Shown: positions 18,095-26,638 of the stretch, piece after piece
Position numbering within the stretch: position 1 is the stretch's first letter
Layout of the letters: each line of letters begins with the position of its first letter
Position numbers and translations under genes: made by a program
The notes under the pieces: generated by a model
Database searches by the model: none
What the model saw: only the letters and a program-made list of their open reading frames with translations
Told to the model about the DNA's origin: nothing
Assembly (NCBI GenBank): GCA_964523405.1
Contig: CAZGAQ010000003.1
Coordinates: 1 to 64,000, forward strand
Length of the DNA: 64,000 nucleotides
Source of the DNA: CAZGAQ01 sp964523405
Lineage (GTDB): Bacteria; Planctomycetota; Phycisphaerae; UBA1845; Fen-1342
Direction: 5' to 3'

Positions 18095-18976
18095 ATGAAA
18101 GCGACCCCACCCCGCTCCTCCCCGCCCCCGCCCGAGACCTGGCACCCCTTCGTGGGCTTGCCCGAGCTGGTCCTCCTGGGCCACGGTACGACCCACACCG
18201 CCGTCAGCCTGCCCCGCCACTCCCATCCCGGCCTGATGACCATTCTCTATCTCGTCCGCGGCCTCGTCTGGCTGCGCGTCGGACACGACGAGCTCGACTT
18301 TCACGGCGGGCAGCTCGTAACGATCCCGCCCGGGGCAGAGAAAGCCGGCGGCGACGACGTACTGGCGCCCTGCGAGTTGTACTGGCTCCTCCTGCGCCTG
18401 CCGCGCCGCTGCCCGCGCGGCTTCCTCGGCCTGCAGCCCGCACAGGGCCGCACGCTCCACCGCGCCCTGTGGCGACGTCCGTCGACCGTGCAGTTCGCGC
18501 CAGCCACGGCCCCCGGGCTGCTGGCCGACCTCGCGGCGCTGGCACGCCAGCGCGACGCGCTCAGTGCGCTGGCCGGCCGGGCCACCTTGCTGCGCCTGCT
18601 GGCCCTGCTGTGCCAGCCGCCGCGCCCGGAGCCGGCCGCGCGCGTCAACTCAGCGGCGGTCAGTGCCGCGGTCGGACTCATGCGCACCCATCTCGCGACG
18701 CCCCTTTCCATCCCGGCCATCGCGCGGCGGGTCGGACTCTCCCCCTCGCATTTCCACCGCCAGTTCAACGCCGAAACGGGCGTGACCCCCGGCAGCTTCT
18801 ACCTCTGGCAGCGCGTCGCCGCCGCCCGCCGCCTGCTCCGCGAATCCAACCTGTCCATCGTCGAAATCGCCCTGCGCTGCGGCTTCACCAGCAGCCAGTA
18901 TTTCGCGATCTGCTTCCGCCGGCAATGCGGCCAGACGCCCAGGGCATATCGAGCCTCGAAACGCCCCACTCGGTAG
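18095..18976 (+). CDS. AraC-family transcriptional regulator
   Basis: A 293-residue regulator. An N-terminal cupin-like sensing domain (LPRHSHPGLMTILYLVRGLV, residues about 35-100) is followed by a C-terminal pair of helix-turn-helix motifs. These read LSIPAIARRVGLSPSHFHRQ, then LSIVEIALRCGFTSSQYFAI and the signature FRRQCGQTPRAYR. The length is typical. The ATG at 18095 lies in an AT-rich leader. The divergent PEP-CTERM gene is the simplest candidate target. The ligand is unknown, though the cupin domain suggests a small sugar-like molecule. Confidence 0.88.
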   Translation: MKATPPRSSPPPPETWHPFVGLPELVLLGHGTTHTAVSLPRHSHPGLMTILYLVRGLVWLRVGHDELDFHGGQLVTIPPGAEKAGGDDVLAPCELYWLLLRLPRRCPRGFLGLQPAQGRTLHRALWRRPSTVQFAPATAPGLLADLAALARQRDALSALAGRATLLRLLALLCQPPRPEPAARVNSAAVSAAVGLMRTHLATPLSIPAIARRVGLSPSHFHRQFNAETGVTPGSFYLWQRVAAARRLLRESNLSIVEIALRCGFTSSQYFAICFRRQCGQTPRAYRASKRPTR

Positions 18977-19152
18977 CCCACCGCGGCATCCCCTTCGGTC
19001 TTCCGCGGACGACGTGGAATGCGGTGACGCCGCCTGGTTGTAGTAACCCGGTGCTGCGCGGAAGGACTCTGCAGCCATCCCCCAGCGCTGCGGGGATGAA
19101 ATCGCAGTTGCATCGGGGTTGACGATGCATATGACGCCAAGAGAATGGCGGC

Positions 19153-19599
19153 ATGGAAACCCGGGCGGCAGCCGAGCGCTTCGCGGCGCAGTTCCCCGCC
19201 GTCTACCGGCGCTTCTGCCGGCGGCTCGCGCCAACGCAGTACCGGCCGTCATCGGAAGCGCTGGCCATTCTCAGTCATCTGGCCGACACCGGCCCGCTGG
19301 CGGTCACCGAGGCCGCGCGGCATATGCACCGCTCGCAGGCCGCGATGAGCGAACTGCTGCAGCGTCTTGTTGGCCGGGGTCTGTTGGCCCGCCAGCCCGA
19401 AGACCGCGACCGACGGCGGAAACTGCTGTGGCTGACGCCGGCCGGGCAGCGCTTGCTCGCGGAGGCGCGGCGCGTGCTGTCGGAGGAGGCGCTGGCGGCG
19501 GCGTTCGGCCAACTGACGCCGCGGCAGCGCCGCACGCTCGTGCAGTCCGTGCAGGCGCTGCTGGATACGGATCCCCGACCTGGAGGAAGTTGTCGATGA
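19153..19599 (+). CDS. MarR-family transcriptional regulator
   Basis: A 148-residue winged-helix repressor. The recognition region is LAVTEAARHMHRSQAAMSEL, and the wing is LARQPEDRDRRRKLLWLTPAG, the usual MarR DxRxxR pattern. The length is typical. Its stop overlaps the start of the following zinc-ribbon gene in an ATGA junction, so the two are co-expressed and may be functionally linked. The ligand is unknown. Confidence 0.88.
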   Translation: METRAAAERFAAQFPAVYRRFCRRLAPTQYRPSSEALAILSHLADTGPLAVTEAARHMHRSQAAMSELLQRLVGRGLLARQPEDRDRRRKLLWLTPAGQRLLAEARRVLSEEALAAAFGQLTPRQRRTLVQSVQALLDTDPRPGGSCR

Positions 19600-19853
19600 G
19601 CACAAAGAACGCATGTCAAAGTTGCGGGATGCCGATCGAGTCCGGGCTCTACTGCCCGTACTGCACGGACCCGACCGGCAAGCTGCAGGATTTTGACGAT
19701 CGCCTCGAACGCCTGACGCAGTTCACACTGCGGCAGGAGCAGGGGCTGACGCGCCCCACCGCCCGGCAGCGCGCCTTGGAGTACATGGCCACCATGCCGG
19801 CCTGGCGCGACCATCCCAGGCTGAAGGCCGCGCTCGGCAAGCCCGCAACCTAA
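19596..19853 (+). CDS. Small putative zinc ribbon protein
   Basis: An 85-residue protein starting STKNACQSCGMPIESGLYCPYC. This matches the 'putative zinc ribbon' family (PF12674-like), in which four Cys in CxxC pairs bind zinc. The rest is a charged helical tail (RLERLTQFTLRQEQGLTR). It is translationally coupled to the MarR gene and may report or modulate the same stress. Function otherwise unknown. Confidence 0.8.
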   Translation: MSTKNACQSCGMPIESGLYCPYCTDPTGKLQDFDDRLERLTQFTLRQEQGLTRPTARQRALEYMATMPAWRDHPRLKAALGKPAT

Positions 19854-19875
19854 GCGGGCATGCGCCAGTGCAGCG

Positions 19876-20499
19876 CTACCACGTGTTCCCGCGCGCCGTA
19901 TCGTCATCCGCGACCAGCCGCGTCGCATCCCGGATCGGGTCGCGCAGCGCGTCAATCCCCGCAAACGTACCGACGCGCATGATCTTCCCGTAGTTATCGA
20001 TCACAAAGTACTTGCCCGTCGCCTCCTGCCCGAACCGCGCCGCAATGGTGCCCGTCGGGTCCGCGACCATCACCAGATGATCCGAGCGGACCGGATTCTC
20101 TTTCAAGACCTTTTCCATCTGCTCCGTGTCCTGCATCGGCCGACCGACGTTTACGAGCACGACCGGAATCTCGTTCCCGCTCGAACGCTCCGCCAGACTG
20201 GCCGCCCGCCGGTAGATCTCCGGGTTCGGCCAGTCCTGCGGGTTATCCGGAAACAGGACGACGGTCACTCGCCCGCGCACGGCCGAGAGCCGACTTGCGT
20301 TCCCCTGCCCGTCGATGAACGTAAAGTCGGGCGCCCAACTGCCCGGCTGCAGCACCTTGGCGCCCGCCGCGGTCTCATCCGGTGTGGCCGTGGACAGACG
20401 TACGGTGTTGTCCGCTGTGGCGCAACCCGCCAGCGTGACGGCGAGACTGAGCAGCACGAGGCCGCCCCAGACCAACTGCGCGTTCCTGACCTTGTACAT
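19876..20499 (-). CDS. Thioredoxin-fold (peroxiredoxin-like) lipoprotein without the active-site cysteine
   Basis: A 207-residue lipoprotein with lipobox LAGC (Cys about 26). It carries an AhpC/TSA-like fold: PGSWAPDFTFIDGQGNASRL, then VRGRVTVVLFPDNPQDWPNP, and later ADPTGTIAARFGQEATGKYF. Where redoxins have a catalytic Cys (CxxC or TxxC) this protein reads FPDNPQDWPN. No Cys remains in the mature domain after the lipid anchor, so a redox role by the usual chemistry is unlikely. The start at 20499 has AAGGAG seven bases upstream. It is divergent from the VVVE-repeat lipoprotein gene. Confidence 0.8.
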   Translation of the reverse strand: MYKVRNAQLVWGGLVLLSLAVTLAGCATADNTVRLSTATPDETAAGAKVLQPGSWAPDFTFIDGQGNASRLSAVRGRVTVVLFPDNPQDWPNPEIYRRAASLAERSSGNEIPVVLVNVGRPMQDTEQMEKVLKENPVRSDHLVMVADPTGTIAARFGQEATGKYFVIDNYGKIMRVGTFAGIDALRDPIRDATRLVADDDTARGNTW

Positions 20500-20903
20500 G
20501 GGGCTCTCCTTTGGCACGCTGGCCGGCGCCGCCGCGCAGGCCGGAACCGGGACGCGCGCATGCGCACCCGCCACGAGCGCGGGCCGCGATCTGACTAACA
20601 CCTGGCCGGCATCCGCGGCGCACCACGCGCGCGCCGCAGGCCAGCTCGAGGACACCACAGTGGCATGGCCGCTGAACACCAGGCAAACCGCTGTGATAAT
20701 AGGCACCGTGGGCCGCGCGACAACTCGGCCAGTCGATTGACCGCCGGCCGGCCTCCTCGCGCGGAAGTCGCGATCGGACCCGTCGCACGCGGTCTTCGCA
20801 TCTGGACCGCTCCCGATCGCCCGCCGTGCGCGCGGCACATTTCCACCATCGCCAACTGCGGGCGTGTGTCTTACACTACGGCGTATCTGGATAGGAGCTG
20901 GCT
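20500..20903. other. Divergent intergenic region
   Basis: A 404-base interval between divergent lipoprotein genes. It must hold both promoters. I see no RNA gene, no convincing small gene and no strong hairpin. Short open frames here have no ribosome sites and atypical composition. Confidence 0.5.
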
Positions 20904-21437
20904 ATGAGTCCGTATCGTTGGTTGCTCGCGGCAGTGTGTCTCGGGTCGCTCGCCCTTTGGGCTGGCTGCCATGACGACAAGGAGAAGGTGCGCGTCCATC
21001 ACGTCGGAGACCGGCCGGAGCCGGAGCGGCGCACGCGCGTTGACGTGCATGTGCAGACGGGGCCACGCGAGCCGGTCTATGCCGAACCGGCCCCGGAGAT
21101 CATTGAGGATCCGGCGCCGGTAGTCGTTGAGGAGCCGCCGCCCGTGGTCGTCGAGCGCAGACCTGCCGTGGTCGTCCGCGAGCCGGCGCCAGTCGTCGTC
21201 GAGCGCCGGCCCGTGGTTATCGTCCGCGAGGCGCCGCCGCCGGTGATCGTGGAGACCCGCCCGCTGCCGCCGCGAGGCGCCTTCTTCTGGATCGACGGCT
21301 ACTGGTCGCACGACGGCCACAAGCACGTGTGGGTGAAGGGGCGCTACGAGCGCTCGCGCCCGGGGCACGATTACGTCCGCCCGCGCTGGGTGCGCCAGAA
21401 GCAGGGCTGGGAGTTCCACGCCGGGTACTGGCACTGA
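20904..21437 (+). CDS. Lipoprotein with Val/Pro/Glu-rich repeats and a YXWXXGXW-type end
   Basis: A 177-residue lipoprotein (lipobox LWAGC, Cys about 22). The middle, about residues 58-118, is a run of PVVVE-type repeats (APVVVEEPPPVVVERRPAVV), rigid and probably extended. The C-terminal third has aromatic WxxGYW and GRYERSRPGHDYVRP strings as in the YXWXGXW repeat proteins of envelopes. It is likely an outer-membrane-anchored spacer protein facing the periplasm. Function unknown. Confidence 0.75.
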   Translation: MSPYRWLLAAVCLGSLALWAGCHDDKEKVRVHHVGDRPEPERRTRVDVHVQTGPREPVYAEPAPEIIEDPAPVVVEEPPPVVVERRPAVVVREPAPVVVERRPVVIVREAPPPVIVETRPLPPRGAFFWIDGYWSHDGHKHVWVKGRYERSRPGHDYVRPRWVRQKQGWEFHAGYWH

Positions 21438-21623
21438 TCGCCTCCCGCACCGCGGTGTCCGGCCTCCACGCCGGCCGTCCCGTGCTCGGCCGTGCCGCAG
21501 TCCGTCGTTCCGCTGCAGCCGACGCGCCGCATGAGCAAGTGCCTGGCTCGCGATGGCGACGCTCCGCAGGGTGCGGCGTCGCACCGACTGGTGCAGTCCG
21601 GCCGGATCGCCCGAGGTACACGC

Positions 21624-22391
21624 GTGCTGACGAAACAGGAGATTGTCGAGGACTGGTTGCCGCGCTATACCGGGCGCGCGCTGGCGGATTTCGGCCAGTA
21701 CATTCTCCTTAGCAACTTCAGCAACTATGTCGAGATGTTCGCCCAGCAGTTCGGCGTCGAGGTCCTGGGCCGCGACCGGCCGATGACCTCGGCCACGGCC
21801 GAGAACGTCACGATTCTGAATTTTGGCATGGGCAGCGCGATGGCGGCCACGGTGATGGACCTGCTGTCCGCGGTGGCGCCGAAGGCGGTGCTGTTCCTGG
21901 GCAAGTGCGGCGGGATGAAGAAGACGCGGGTGGGCGATTTCATCCTGCCGATCGCGGCGATTCGCGGGGAGAGCACGGGCGACGAATACCTGCCACCGGA
22001 AATCCCCGCCCTGCCGTCGTTCCGCCTGCAGATGGCCGTGTCGGCGATGATCGTGAAGCACGGCTTCGACTACTGGACTGGCACGATCTACACGACCAAC
22101 CGCCGCGTCTGGGAGCACGACGCCCCGTTCCGGGATTACCTGCAGCGAACGCGCGCCATCGGCATCGACATGGAGACGGCGACGATCTTCATCGTTGGCT
22201 TCGCCAACCACATTCCGAAGGGGGCGCTGCTGCTGGTGTCGGACAATCCGATGACGCCGGAAGGCGTGAAGACGACCCAGAGCGACCAATCGGTGACCGA
22301 GACGTTCGTCCGGCAGCACCTGGCGATCGGTATTGATTCGCTGCTGGAGTTGCGGGACTCGGGCGAGTCGGTGAAGCACCTGAGGTTCTAG
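21624..22391 (+). CDS. AMP nucleosidase
   Basis: It cleaves AMP to adenine and ribose 5-phosphate. The 255-residue product belongs to the short AMP nucleosidase family within the nucleoside phosphorylase/MTAN fold. Family motifs include LTKQEIVEDWLPRYTG at the N-terminus, QYILLSNFSNYVEMFA, TILNFGMGSAMAATVMDLLS, LFLGKCGGMKK, and AIGIDMETATIFI near the base/ribose site. The GTG at 21624 is chosen since GAGGT lies just upstream and homologues start there. Upstream ATGs at 21492 or 21531 would add a non-conserved Arg-rich leader. It is probably monocistronic. Confidence 0.85.
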   Translation: MLTKQEIVEDWLPRYTGRALADFGQYILLSNFSNYVEMFAQQFGVEVLGRDRPMTSATAENVTILNFGMGSAMAATVMDLLSAVAPKAVLFLGKCGGMKKTRVGDFILPIAAIRGESTGDEYLPPEIPALPSFRLQMAVSAMIVKHGFDYWTGTIYTTNRRVWEHDAPFRDYLQRTRAIGIDMETATIFIVGFANHIPKGALLLVSDNPMTPEGVKTTQSDQSVTETFVRQHLAIGIDSLLELRDSGESVKHLRF

Positions 22392-22511
22392 CACACCGGA
22401 GGGCGCGGCTGCACGGCCAGCGCCACCCAAGCTCGCACGCGTGCATGCCCACAGTCGAACTGCGCAGGGGATACCCGCACCGGCTCCCCGCCCGGGCCGG
22501 CACTTTCCGAG

Positions 22512-22883
22512 TCAATCGCCCGTCGGCACGACGCCGGCGCCTTCGATCATCAGGACGACGGTGCGCGCGGGAGCCCGCGTGCGGTGCACGACGCCGCGCG
22601 GTACGGTGAGGCCCTGACGCGGACTGAGTTCAACGGTGCGGCCTTCCAAATCCACGAGCAGGCGGCCGTCGACAACGTAGAAGAACTCATCTTCGGCGTC
22701 GTGCTTGTGCCAGTGGAACTCGCCGCACAGGACGCCGAGGCGGATGACGCAGTCGTTCACGCGGGTGAGCGTCTGGTTGAACCACTTTTCGCGACAGGCG
22801 TCGGCGACGGCCGGCACATCGATGAGGTCGAGCGGGGCGAACTTGGTGTCGAGGTGGATCGAGTAGCGCGTCTCGGAACTCAT
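22512..22883 (-). CDS. Single-domain cupin protein
   Basis: A 123-residue cupin. The metal-binding motif 1 is GEFHWHKHDAEDEFFYVVDG, with two His and the Glu, and motif 2 (PRGVVHRTRAP) adds another His. The fold binds a divalent metal. Such small cupins are often mannose-6-phosphate-isomerase-like or unassigned. It is downstream of and convergent with AMP nucleosidase. The substrate is unknown. Confidence 0.85.
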   Translation of the reverse strand: MSSETRYSIHLDTKFAPLDLIDVPAVADACREKWFNQTLTRVNDCVIRLGVLCGEFHWHKHDAEDEFFYVVDGRLLVDLEGRTVELSPRQGLTVPRGVVHRTRAPARTVVLMIEGAGVVPTGD

Positions 22884-22935
22884 CGGGCGAGCTCCTTGGT
22901 GCCGGCATAGGCGGCGCGGAGGGTCGCGGGGCGGC

Positions 22936-23430
22936 CTAGCGTGTAGCCGTGAGCGACAGTTGCGACCCGTTCCAGGTCACCTCAAGCAGGATGATACCCG
23001 GATTGATGGTATCTGCAGGCCAAGTGAGGACGAAGTCGTACGTGGCGATGATCCGGCCAGCGCGGCCGGCGCAGTAGCGCAGGGTTTGAGGATTGGCCGC
23101 CGCGAGCGACTGGAGCCGGTTGCAGTAGTCGGGGCTGTTGGGATCGGCTCCGGTCAAGGGTGGGAAGGTGCCGTCGAAATCGGACTCGCGTAGTTGTCCG
23201 GCGGCGACGGCATTGGCGGGGTCGATGGACTCGCCCGGTCCCCAGAGGTGGACATCCTGCGAGGAGTCGTTGACGAGAAAGGCGGCGACGCTGTACTCGG
23301 GTATGCACAGTGTGCCGGTCGGCGTGCTCGGCGGCGCGGCGAAGTTGCAGCCGAGACCGAGGCACCGGGCGGCGGTCAGGGTGGCAAGGACGCGGGAGGC
23401 ATGACGACGGGCGTGGGGGAATCGCCCCAT
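22936..23430 (-). CDS. Putative lipoprotein of unknown function
   Basis: A 164-residue product. An Arg-rich N-region and hydrophobic stretch end in a lipobox-like LGLGC (Cys about 28). The mature part is rich in Asp/Asn/Pro (SDFDGTFPPLTGADPNSPDY) with four Cys that may form disulfides. I do not recognise a family. It lies 52 bases after the cupin gene on the same strand and is likely co-transcribed with it. The start is uncertain: a longer reading from 23490 is possible but would bury the signal sequence. Confidence 0.6.
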   Translation of the reverse strand: MGRFPHARRHASRVLATLTAARCLGLGCNFAAPPSTPTGTLCIPEYSVAAFLVNDSSQDVHLWGPGESIDPANAVAAGQLRESDFDGTFPPLTGADPNSPDYCNRLQSLAAANPQTLRYCAGRAGRIIATYDFVLTWPADTINPGIILLEVTWNGSQLSLTATR

Positions 23431-23707
23431 GGCGGGACTCCGTGGCGACGGGGAAACGGGGGCGTGCGGGGCCGGACGCAAAGACAACATACGGGGCCGA
23501 TTTTAGGTGCAGGGGCGCGGCCGTTCAAGCGGGAGCGCCGGGGCACCGGCCGGCGGACTGTACACCTGGGCCGCGCGTGGGCACAATGCGCGCGTTCGAA
23601 TGGGCCGAGAGGGTACTTGCGGCCGTGCGGCCGCACCCGAGCAGGTTGGTCGCTCGCCGGAGCGCGCGGCGGGCGGGTATTCCATTTCGCAACACAAGGA
23701 GCACAGC

Positions 23708-24274
23708 ATGATTCGCAGAATGAGCGTGGTCGCAGGCATCGTGGCGCTGCTGTCCGGGCTGGCCGGCTGCCAGAAGCCGAATATGGAAGAAATGATGAAG
23801 CCACCGCCGCGTCCGGCGGAACTCGACCAGCTCAACGCGTTCGTCGGCAAGTGGGACGGCACTTGGGAGATGACGATGGCCGGCGAGGAGAAGCCGATGA
23901 CCGGCAAGGGCACCGACGTGTACGCGTGGGAGTCGGACCGGTGGGTGCTCACCGCGCGGAGCGCGGGCACGTGCGGCGAGCACAAGATGTTCGGCACGGG
24001 ACTGTGGACGTATGATTCGCAGGCCCGGCAATTCAAGTACACCAGCGCGGATAACTACGGTATGGTCATGTCGGGCACGGGCACGTACGACGCCAAGACG
24101 CAGACCTGGCATCTGAAGGGGTCCACCCGCGAGACGATTCACGGCAACCAGAGCTCCGGCGAGGGCACGCTGAAATTCACGAGCCCCAACACAATGGAAT
24201 GGCACTGGGTCGAGTGGGACGGGCTGCACCTGATCAAGTTCATGGAGATGAAGGGGACGAGTCACCGCAAGTAG
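23708..24274 (+). CDS. DUF1579-family lipoprotein
   Basis: A 188-residue lipoprotein (lipobox LAGC, Cys about 21) with the DUF1579 pattern: LNAFVGKWDGTWEMTM, then GKGTDVYAWESDRWVLT, GTGLWTYDSQARQFKYT and the closing GTLKFTSPNTMEWHW. It is a beta-barrel-like, lipocalin-like fold of unknown ligand. AAGGAG lies six bases before the ATG. Its last 48 codons and its terminator are duplicated 2,268 bases downstream with perfect identity, a sign of a recent event. Confidence 0.85.
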   Translation: MIRRMSVVAGIVALLSGLAGCQKPNMEEMMKPPPRPAELDQLNAFVGKWDGTWEMTMAGEEKPMTGKGTDVYAWESDRWVLTARSAGTCGEHKMFGTGLWTYDSQARQFKYTSADNYGMVMSGTGTYDAKTQTWHLKGSTRETIHGNQSSGEGTLKFTSPNTMEWHWVEWDGLHLIKFMEMKGTSHRK

Positions 24275-24382
24275 CGCGGCGGCGGGAGGTCCACAGCCGC
24301 CAGCCCTCAGCCGGAAGAGGGTGGGCCGAGACGCACGAGGCAGTCGGGCCGGGAGGATGCTCCCGGCCCGGCTCGTTTGCGC
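24128..24382 (+). repeat. Direct repeat copy 1 (3' end of the DUF1579 gene plus terminator)
   Basis: Bases 24128-24355 (228 bp) are identical to 26396-26623 at a constant offset of 2,268. Similarity continues with a few mismatches to about 24382. The copy covers codons 141-188, the stop codon, and the downstream hairpin. Confidence 0.95.
24345..24370 (+). terminator. Terminator hairpin after the DUF1579 gene
   Basis: CGGGCCGGGAG and CTCCCGGCCCG make a perfect 11-bp stem with a GATG loop. The following bases are only modestly T-rich (GCTCGTTTGC). Confidence 0.65.
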
Positions 24383-24477
24383 GGCGACGTAAAAGGTAAC
24401 CAGGTGACAAAGTGACAAGGGGGGCGGGAGGGCAAGTGCGGCGCCGCGCGGGGACATTCCCCCGCTGACGGCGCCAT

Positions 24478-24768
24478 CCCGCCGAGATTCCCGACGGACC
24501 AGCCCCCCCACTCGTCCATGACCCGGTAGAAGTAGTCGCCCAGGACGAGCGCAGCGCCGGTGGCCGCGACCGACGTCCGGGCGAGCGTGTATTTGCCTGC
24601 GCCGCCTGTTCCGTCGATGGCGACGAGGACGATGGGCTGGCGGCGGGCCAAGGCGAGGATTGCTTTCGAAACGGTGCCAAGATCGAAGTAATTCGCGCGA
24701 CATTTCAGTTTGTAGCCGAGCGGGCGGCTTCTGTAAAATAGCGGCGAAGGGTTCGGTGGGTCGGACAT
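24478..24768 (-). pseudogene. Remnant of a uridine-kinase-like P-loop kinase
   Basis: About 65 residues look like the start of a uridine/phosphoribulokinase-type kinase: ILALARRQPIVLVAIDGTGG continues into a degenerate Walker A AGKYT (AGKST is usual) and LVLGDYFYRVMDEW, the LVxGDDFYRxMDxW motif. After this the frame runs into unrelated sequence and the duplicated region. The rest of the kinase (150 or more residues) is absent. This is a decayed, truncated gene. It lies between the repeat copy and the sulfatase-modifying-factor-like gene. Confidence 0.6.
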
Positions 24769-24860
24769 CTCGGATTAACGAAAGCCAGCAGGTGACCCGG
24801 CAATTGCGGCGCACCGATGTTCACGTCTTGCACGGCTTATGGAGGGAGAAGGAGCGACCC

Positions 24861-26297
24861 ATGTTTTCCAGGCGTTCTCTAATAGTGGCAGCGGCCCTTG
24901 TTACGGCAGCGAGCTTGGGTCCGACGCTGGCGCGGGCGAACGACACCGACGGCGACGGCGTGGATGACGCGACTGACGTGTGCAACAGCACGCCGCCAGG
25001 CACTCCGGTTGACGCCACGGGCCGCCCGCTGGGCGACATCGACCTGGACTGCGACACGGACTCGAACGACTTCAGCAGCTCCGCGGCCTGCGTGACCGGT
25101 CCCGGCTTCACTTGTCCACCGTCCTGTGCGGGCGCCGACCTCGACAACGACGATGATGTGGATCTCATCGACTTCGCCCTGCTCCAGCAGGGAATGACCG
25201 GCCTGCTCGATCCGCTGGGGGCATGTTGCTATCCGAACGGCACGTGCGTGGTGCTGACGCAGGCCGGTTGCGGCGGCACGTGGCAGGGCGCGGGGAGCCC
25301 ATGCACGCCGTACCCGTGCATACCGCCGAACATGGCCCTGATCCCCACCGGTGAGTTCCAGATGGGCGACACGTTCACAGAAGGGGGCACTCAGGAGCGG
25401 CCCACCCACGCGGTTTCCGTCGACAACTTCTTCATGGACATGTACGAGGTAACGAACCAGCAGTACTGTGACGCGCTGAACTGGGCGTGGCAGCAGGGCA
25501 ATCTTATCCAGGTAACCGGCAACGTCGTGCACAAGTACGGCGGTCCGAGCTACGTGTACTGCGACACCACGGCGTATTCGTCGTACAGCCGGATCACCTG
25601 GAACGGCAGTACCTTCGGGGTGGTGGCGGGCAAGGGGAACCACCCGATGGTGCATGTGAGCTGGTACGGTGCAGCAGCCTATGCCAACTGGCGGAGTGCG
25701 ATGCAGGGCAGACCGTTGTGTTACGACCTAGCCACCTGGACCTGCAACTTCGGCAGCGGTTACCGCCTGCCGACGGAGGCGGAATGGGAGAAAGCGGCGC
25801 GCGGCGGCGTGGCCGGAAAGCGCTTCCCGTGGTCGGACCAGAATACGATCCAGCACGCCCGGTGCAACTACTACAGCTCGACAGCCTACTCGTATGACAC
25901 GAGCCCGACGCGCGGACAACACCCGTTGTGGTACTCGCCTGGGACGAACTCTTCAAGCCCAGTCGGTTTCTTCAACGGGTCGGTGCGCTTGAAGGCGGAC
26001 TGGGGCTGGCCGGGCTCGGCGACCAGCTACCAGACGGCCAACGCGGTCAACGGCTACGGCCTGTATGACATGGCGGGGAATGTGTTTGAGTGGTGCAACG
26101 ACTGGTACAGCAGCACGTACTACGCCAGCAGCCCCTACAACAACCCGACCGGGCCGACATCCGGCGAGTACCGTGTCGCGCGCGGCGGCGGCAGTGGCGA
26201 CGGCGCATTCTCCTGCCGCGTCGCGTGCCGCATCAACACCGTCCCCGCCAACCGATACTCCAGTGGCGGGTTCCGACTGGTCCTGGACTTTCCGTAA
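24861..26297 (+). CDS. Exported SUMF1/FGE-fold protein with dockerin-like calcium motifs
   Basis: A 478-residue secreted protein. After a signal peptide (cleavage near 29) come Asp-rich calcium motifs (DTDGDGVDDATDVC; DLDNDDDVDLIDFALLQQGM). A Cys-rich segment (GACCYPNGTCVVLTQAGCGG) follows. From about residue 155 there is a formylglycine-generating-enzyme-type domain: NMALIPTGEFQMGDTF, YRLPTEAEWEKAARGG, YDMAGNVFEWCNDWY, SSGGFRLVLD. The SCRVACR segment near the end does not show the paired catalytic Cys pattern of true FGE. A binding or structural role is therefore as likely as enzymatic activity. The start has AAGGAG seven bases upstream. The gene sits between the two copies of the 228-bp repeat. 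Confidence 0.85.
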   Translation: MFSRRSLIVAAALVTAASLGPTLARANDTDGDGVDDATDVCNSTPPGTPVDATGRPLGDIDLDCDTDSNDFSSSAACVTGPGFTCPPSCAGADLDNDDDVDLIDFALLQQGMTGLLDPLGACCYPNGTCVVLTQAGCGGTWQGAGSPCTPYPCIPPNMALIPTGEFQMGDTFTEGGTQERPTHAVSVDNFFMDMYEVTNQQYCDALNWAWQQGNLIQVTGNVVHKYGGPSYVYCDTTAYSSYSRITWNGSTFGVVAGKGNHPMVHVSWYGAAAYANWRSAMQGRPLCYDLATWTCNFGSGYRLPTEAEWEKAARGGVAGKRFPWSDQNTIQHARCNYYSSTAYSYDTSPTRGQHPLWYSPGTNSSSPVGFFNGSVRLKADWGWPGSATSYQTANAVNGYGLYDMAGNVFEWCNDWYSSTYYASSPYNNPTGPTSGEYRVARGGGSGDGAFSCRVACRINTVPANRYSSGGFRLVLDFP

Positions 26298-26395
26298 TCG
26301 TGTGCATGGTCTTCCTTTGCGCCTTGTCCAGAGCGAAGCGCGGGGTCGATGTTTGTGGATAGCTCTAGAGTCATCCCGGATTGGAGGGCGCGTCG

Positions 26396-26542
26396 CGCGA
26401 GACGATTCACGGCAACCAGAGCTCCGGCGAGGGCACGCTGAAATTCACGAGCCCCAACACAATGGAATGGCACTGGGTCGAGTGGGACGGGCTGCACCTG
26501 ATCAAGTTCATGGAGATGAAGGGGACGAGTCACCGCAAGTAG
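26396..26542 (+). pseudogene. Truncated second copy of the DUF1579 gene (C-terminal 48 codons)
   Basis: The fragment encodes RETIHGNQSSGEGTLKFTSP and onward to the original stop, identical to the end of the gene at 23708-24274. No start codon or ribosome site precedes it in frame. It is a duplication relic, not a gene. Confidence 0.9.
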
Positions 26543-26612
26543 CGCGGCGGCGGGAGGTCCACAGCCGCCAGCCCTCAGCCGGAAGAGGGTGGGCCGAGAC
26601 GCACGAGGCAGT

Positions 26613-26638
26613 CGGGCCGGGAGAGTGCTCTCGGCCCG
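26613..26638 (+). terminator. Duplicated terminator hairpin
   Basis: CGGGCCGGGAG pairs with CTCTCGGCCCG, the changed base giving a G-U wobble. It is the copy of the hairpin at 24345-24370 and now probably ends the transcript of the FGE-like gene, which stops 315 bases upstream. Confidence 0.55.

Noticed and set aside
24861..26297. A true formylglycine-generating enzyme that activates sulfatases
   Set aside because: The final catalytic Cys pattern is not evident, the protein is exported with calcium motifs, and no sulfatase gene is near.
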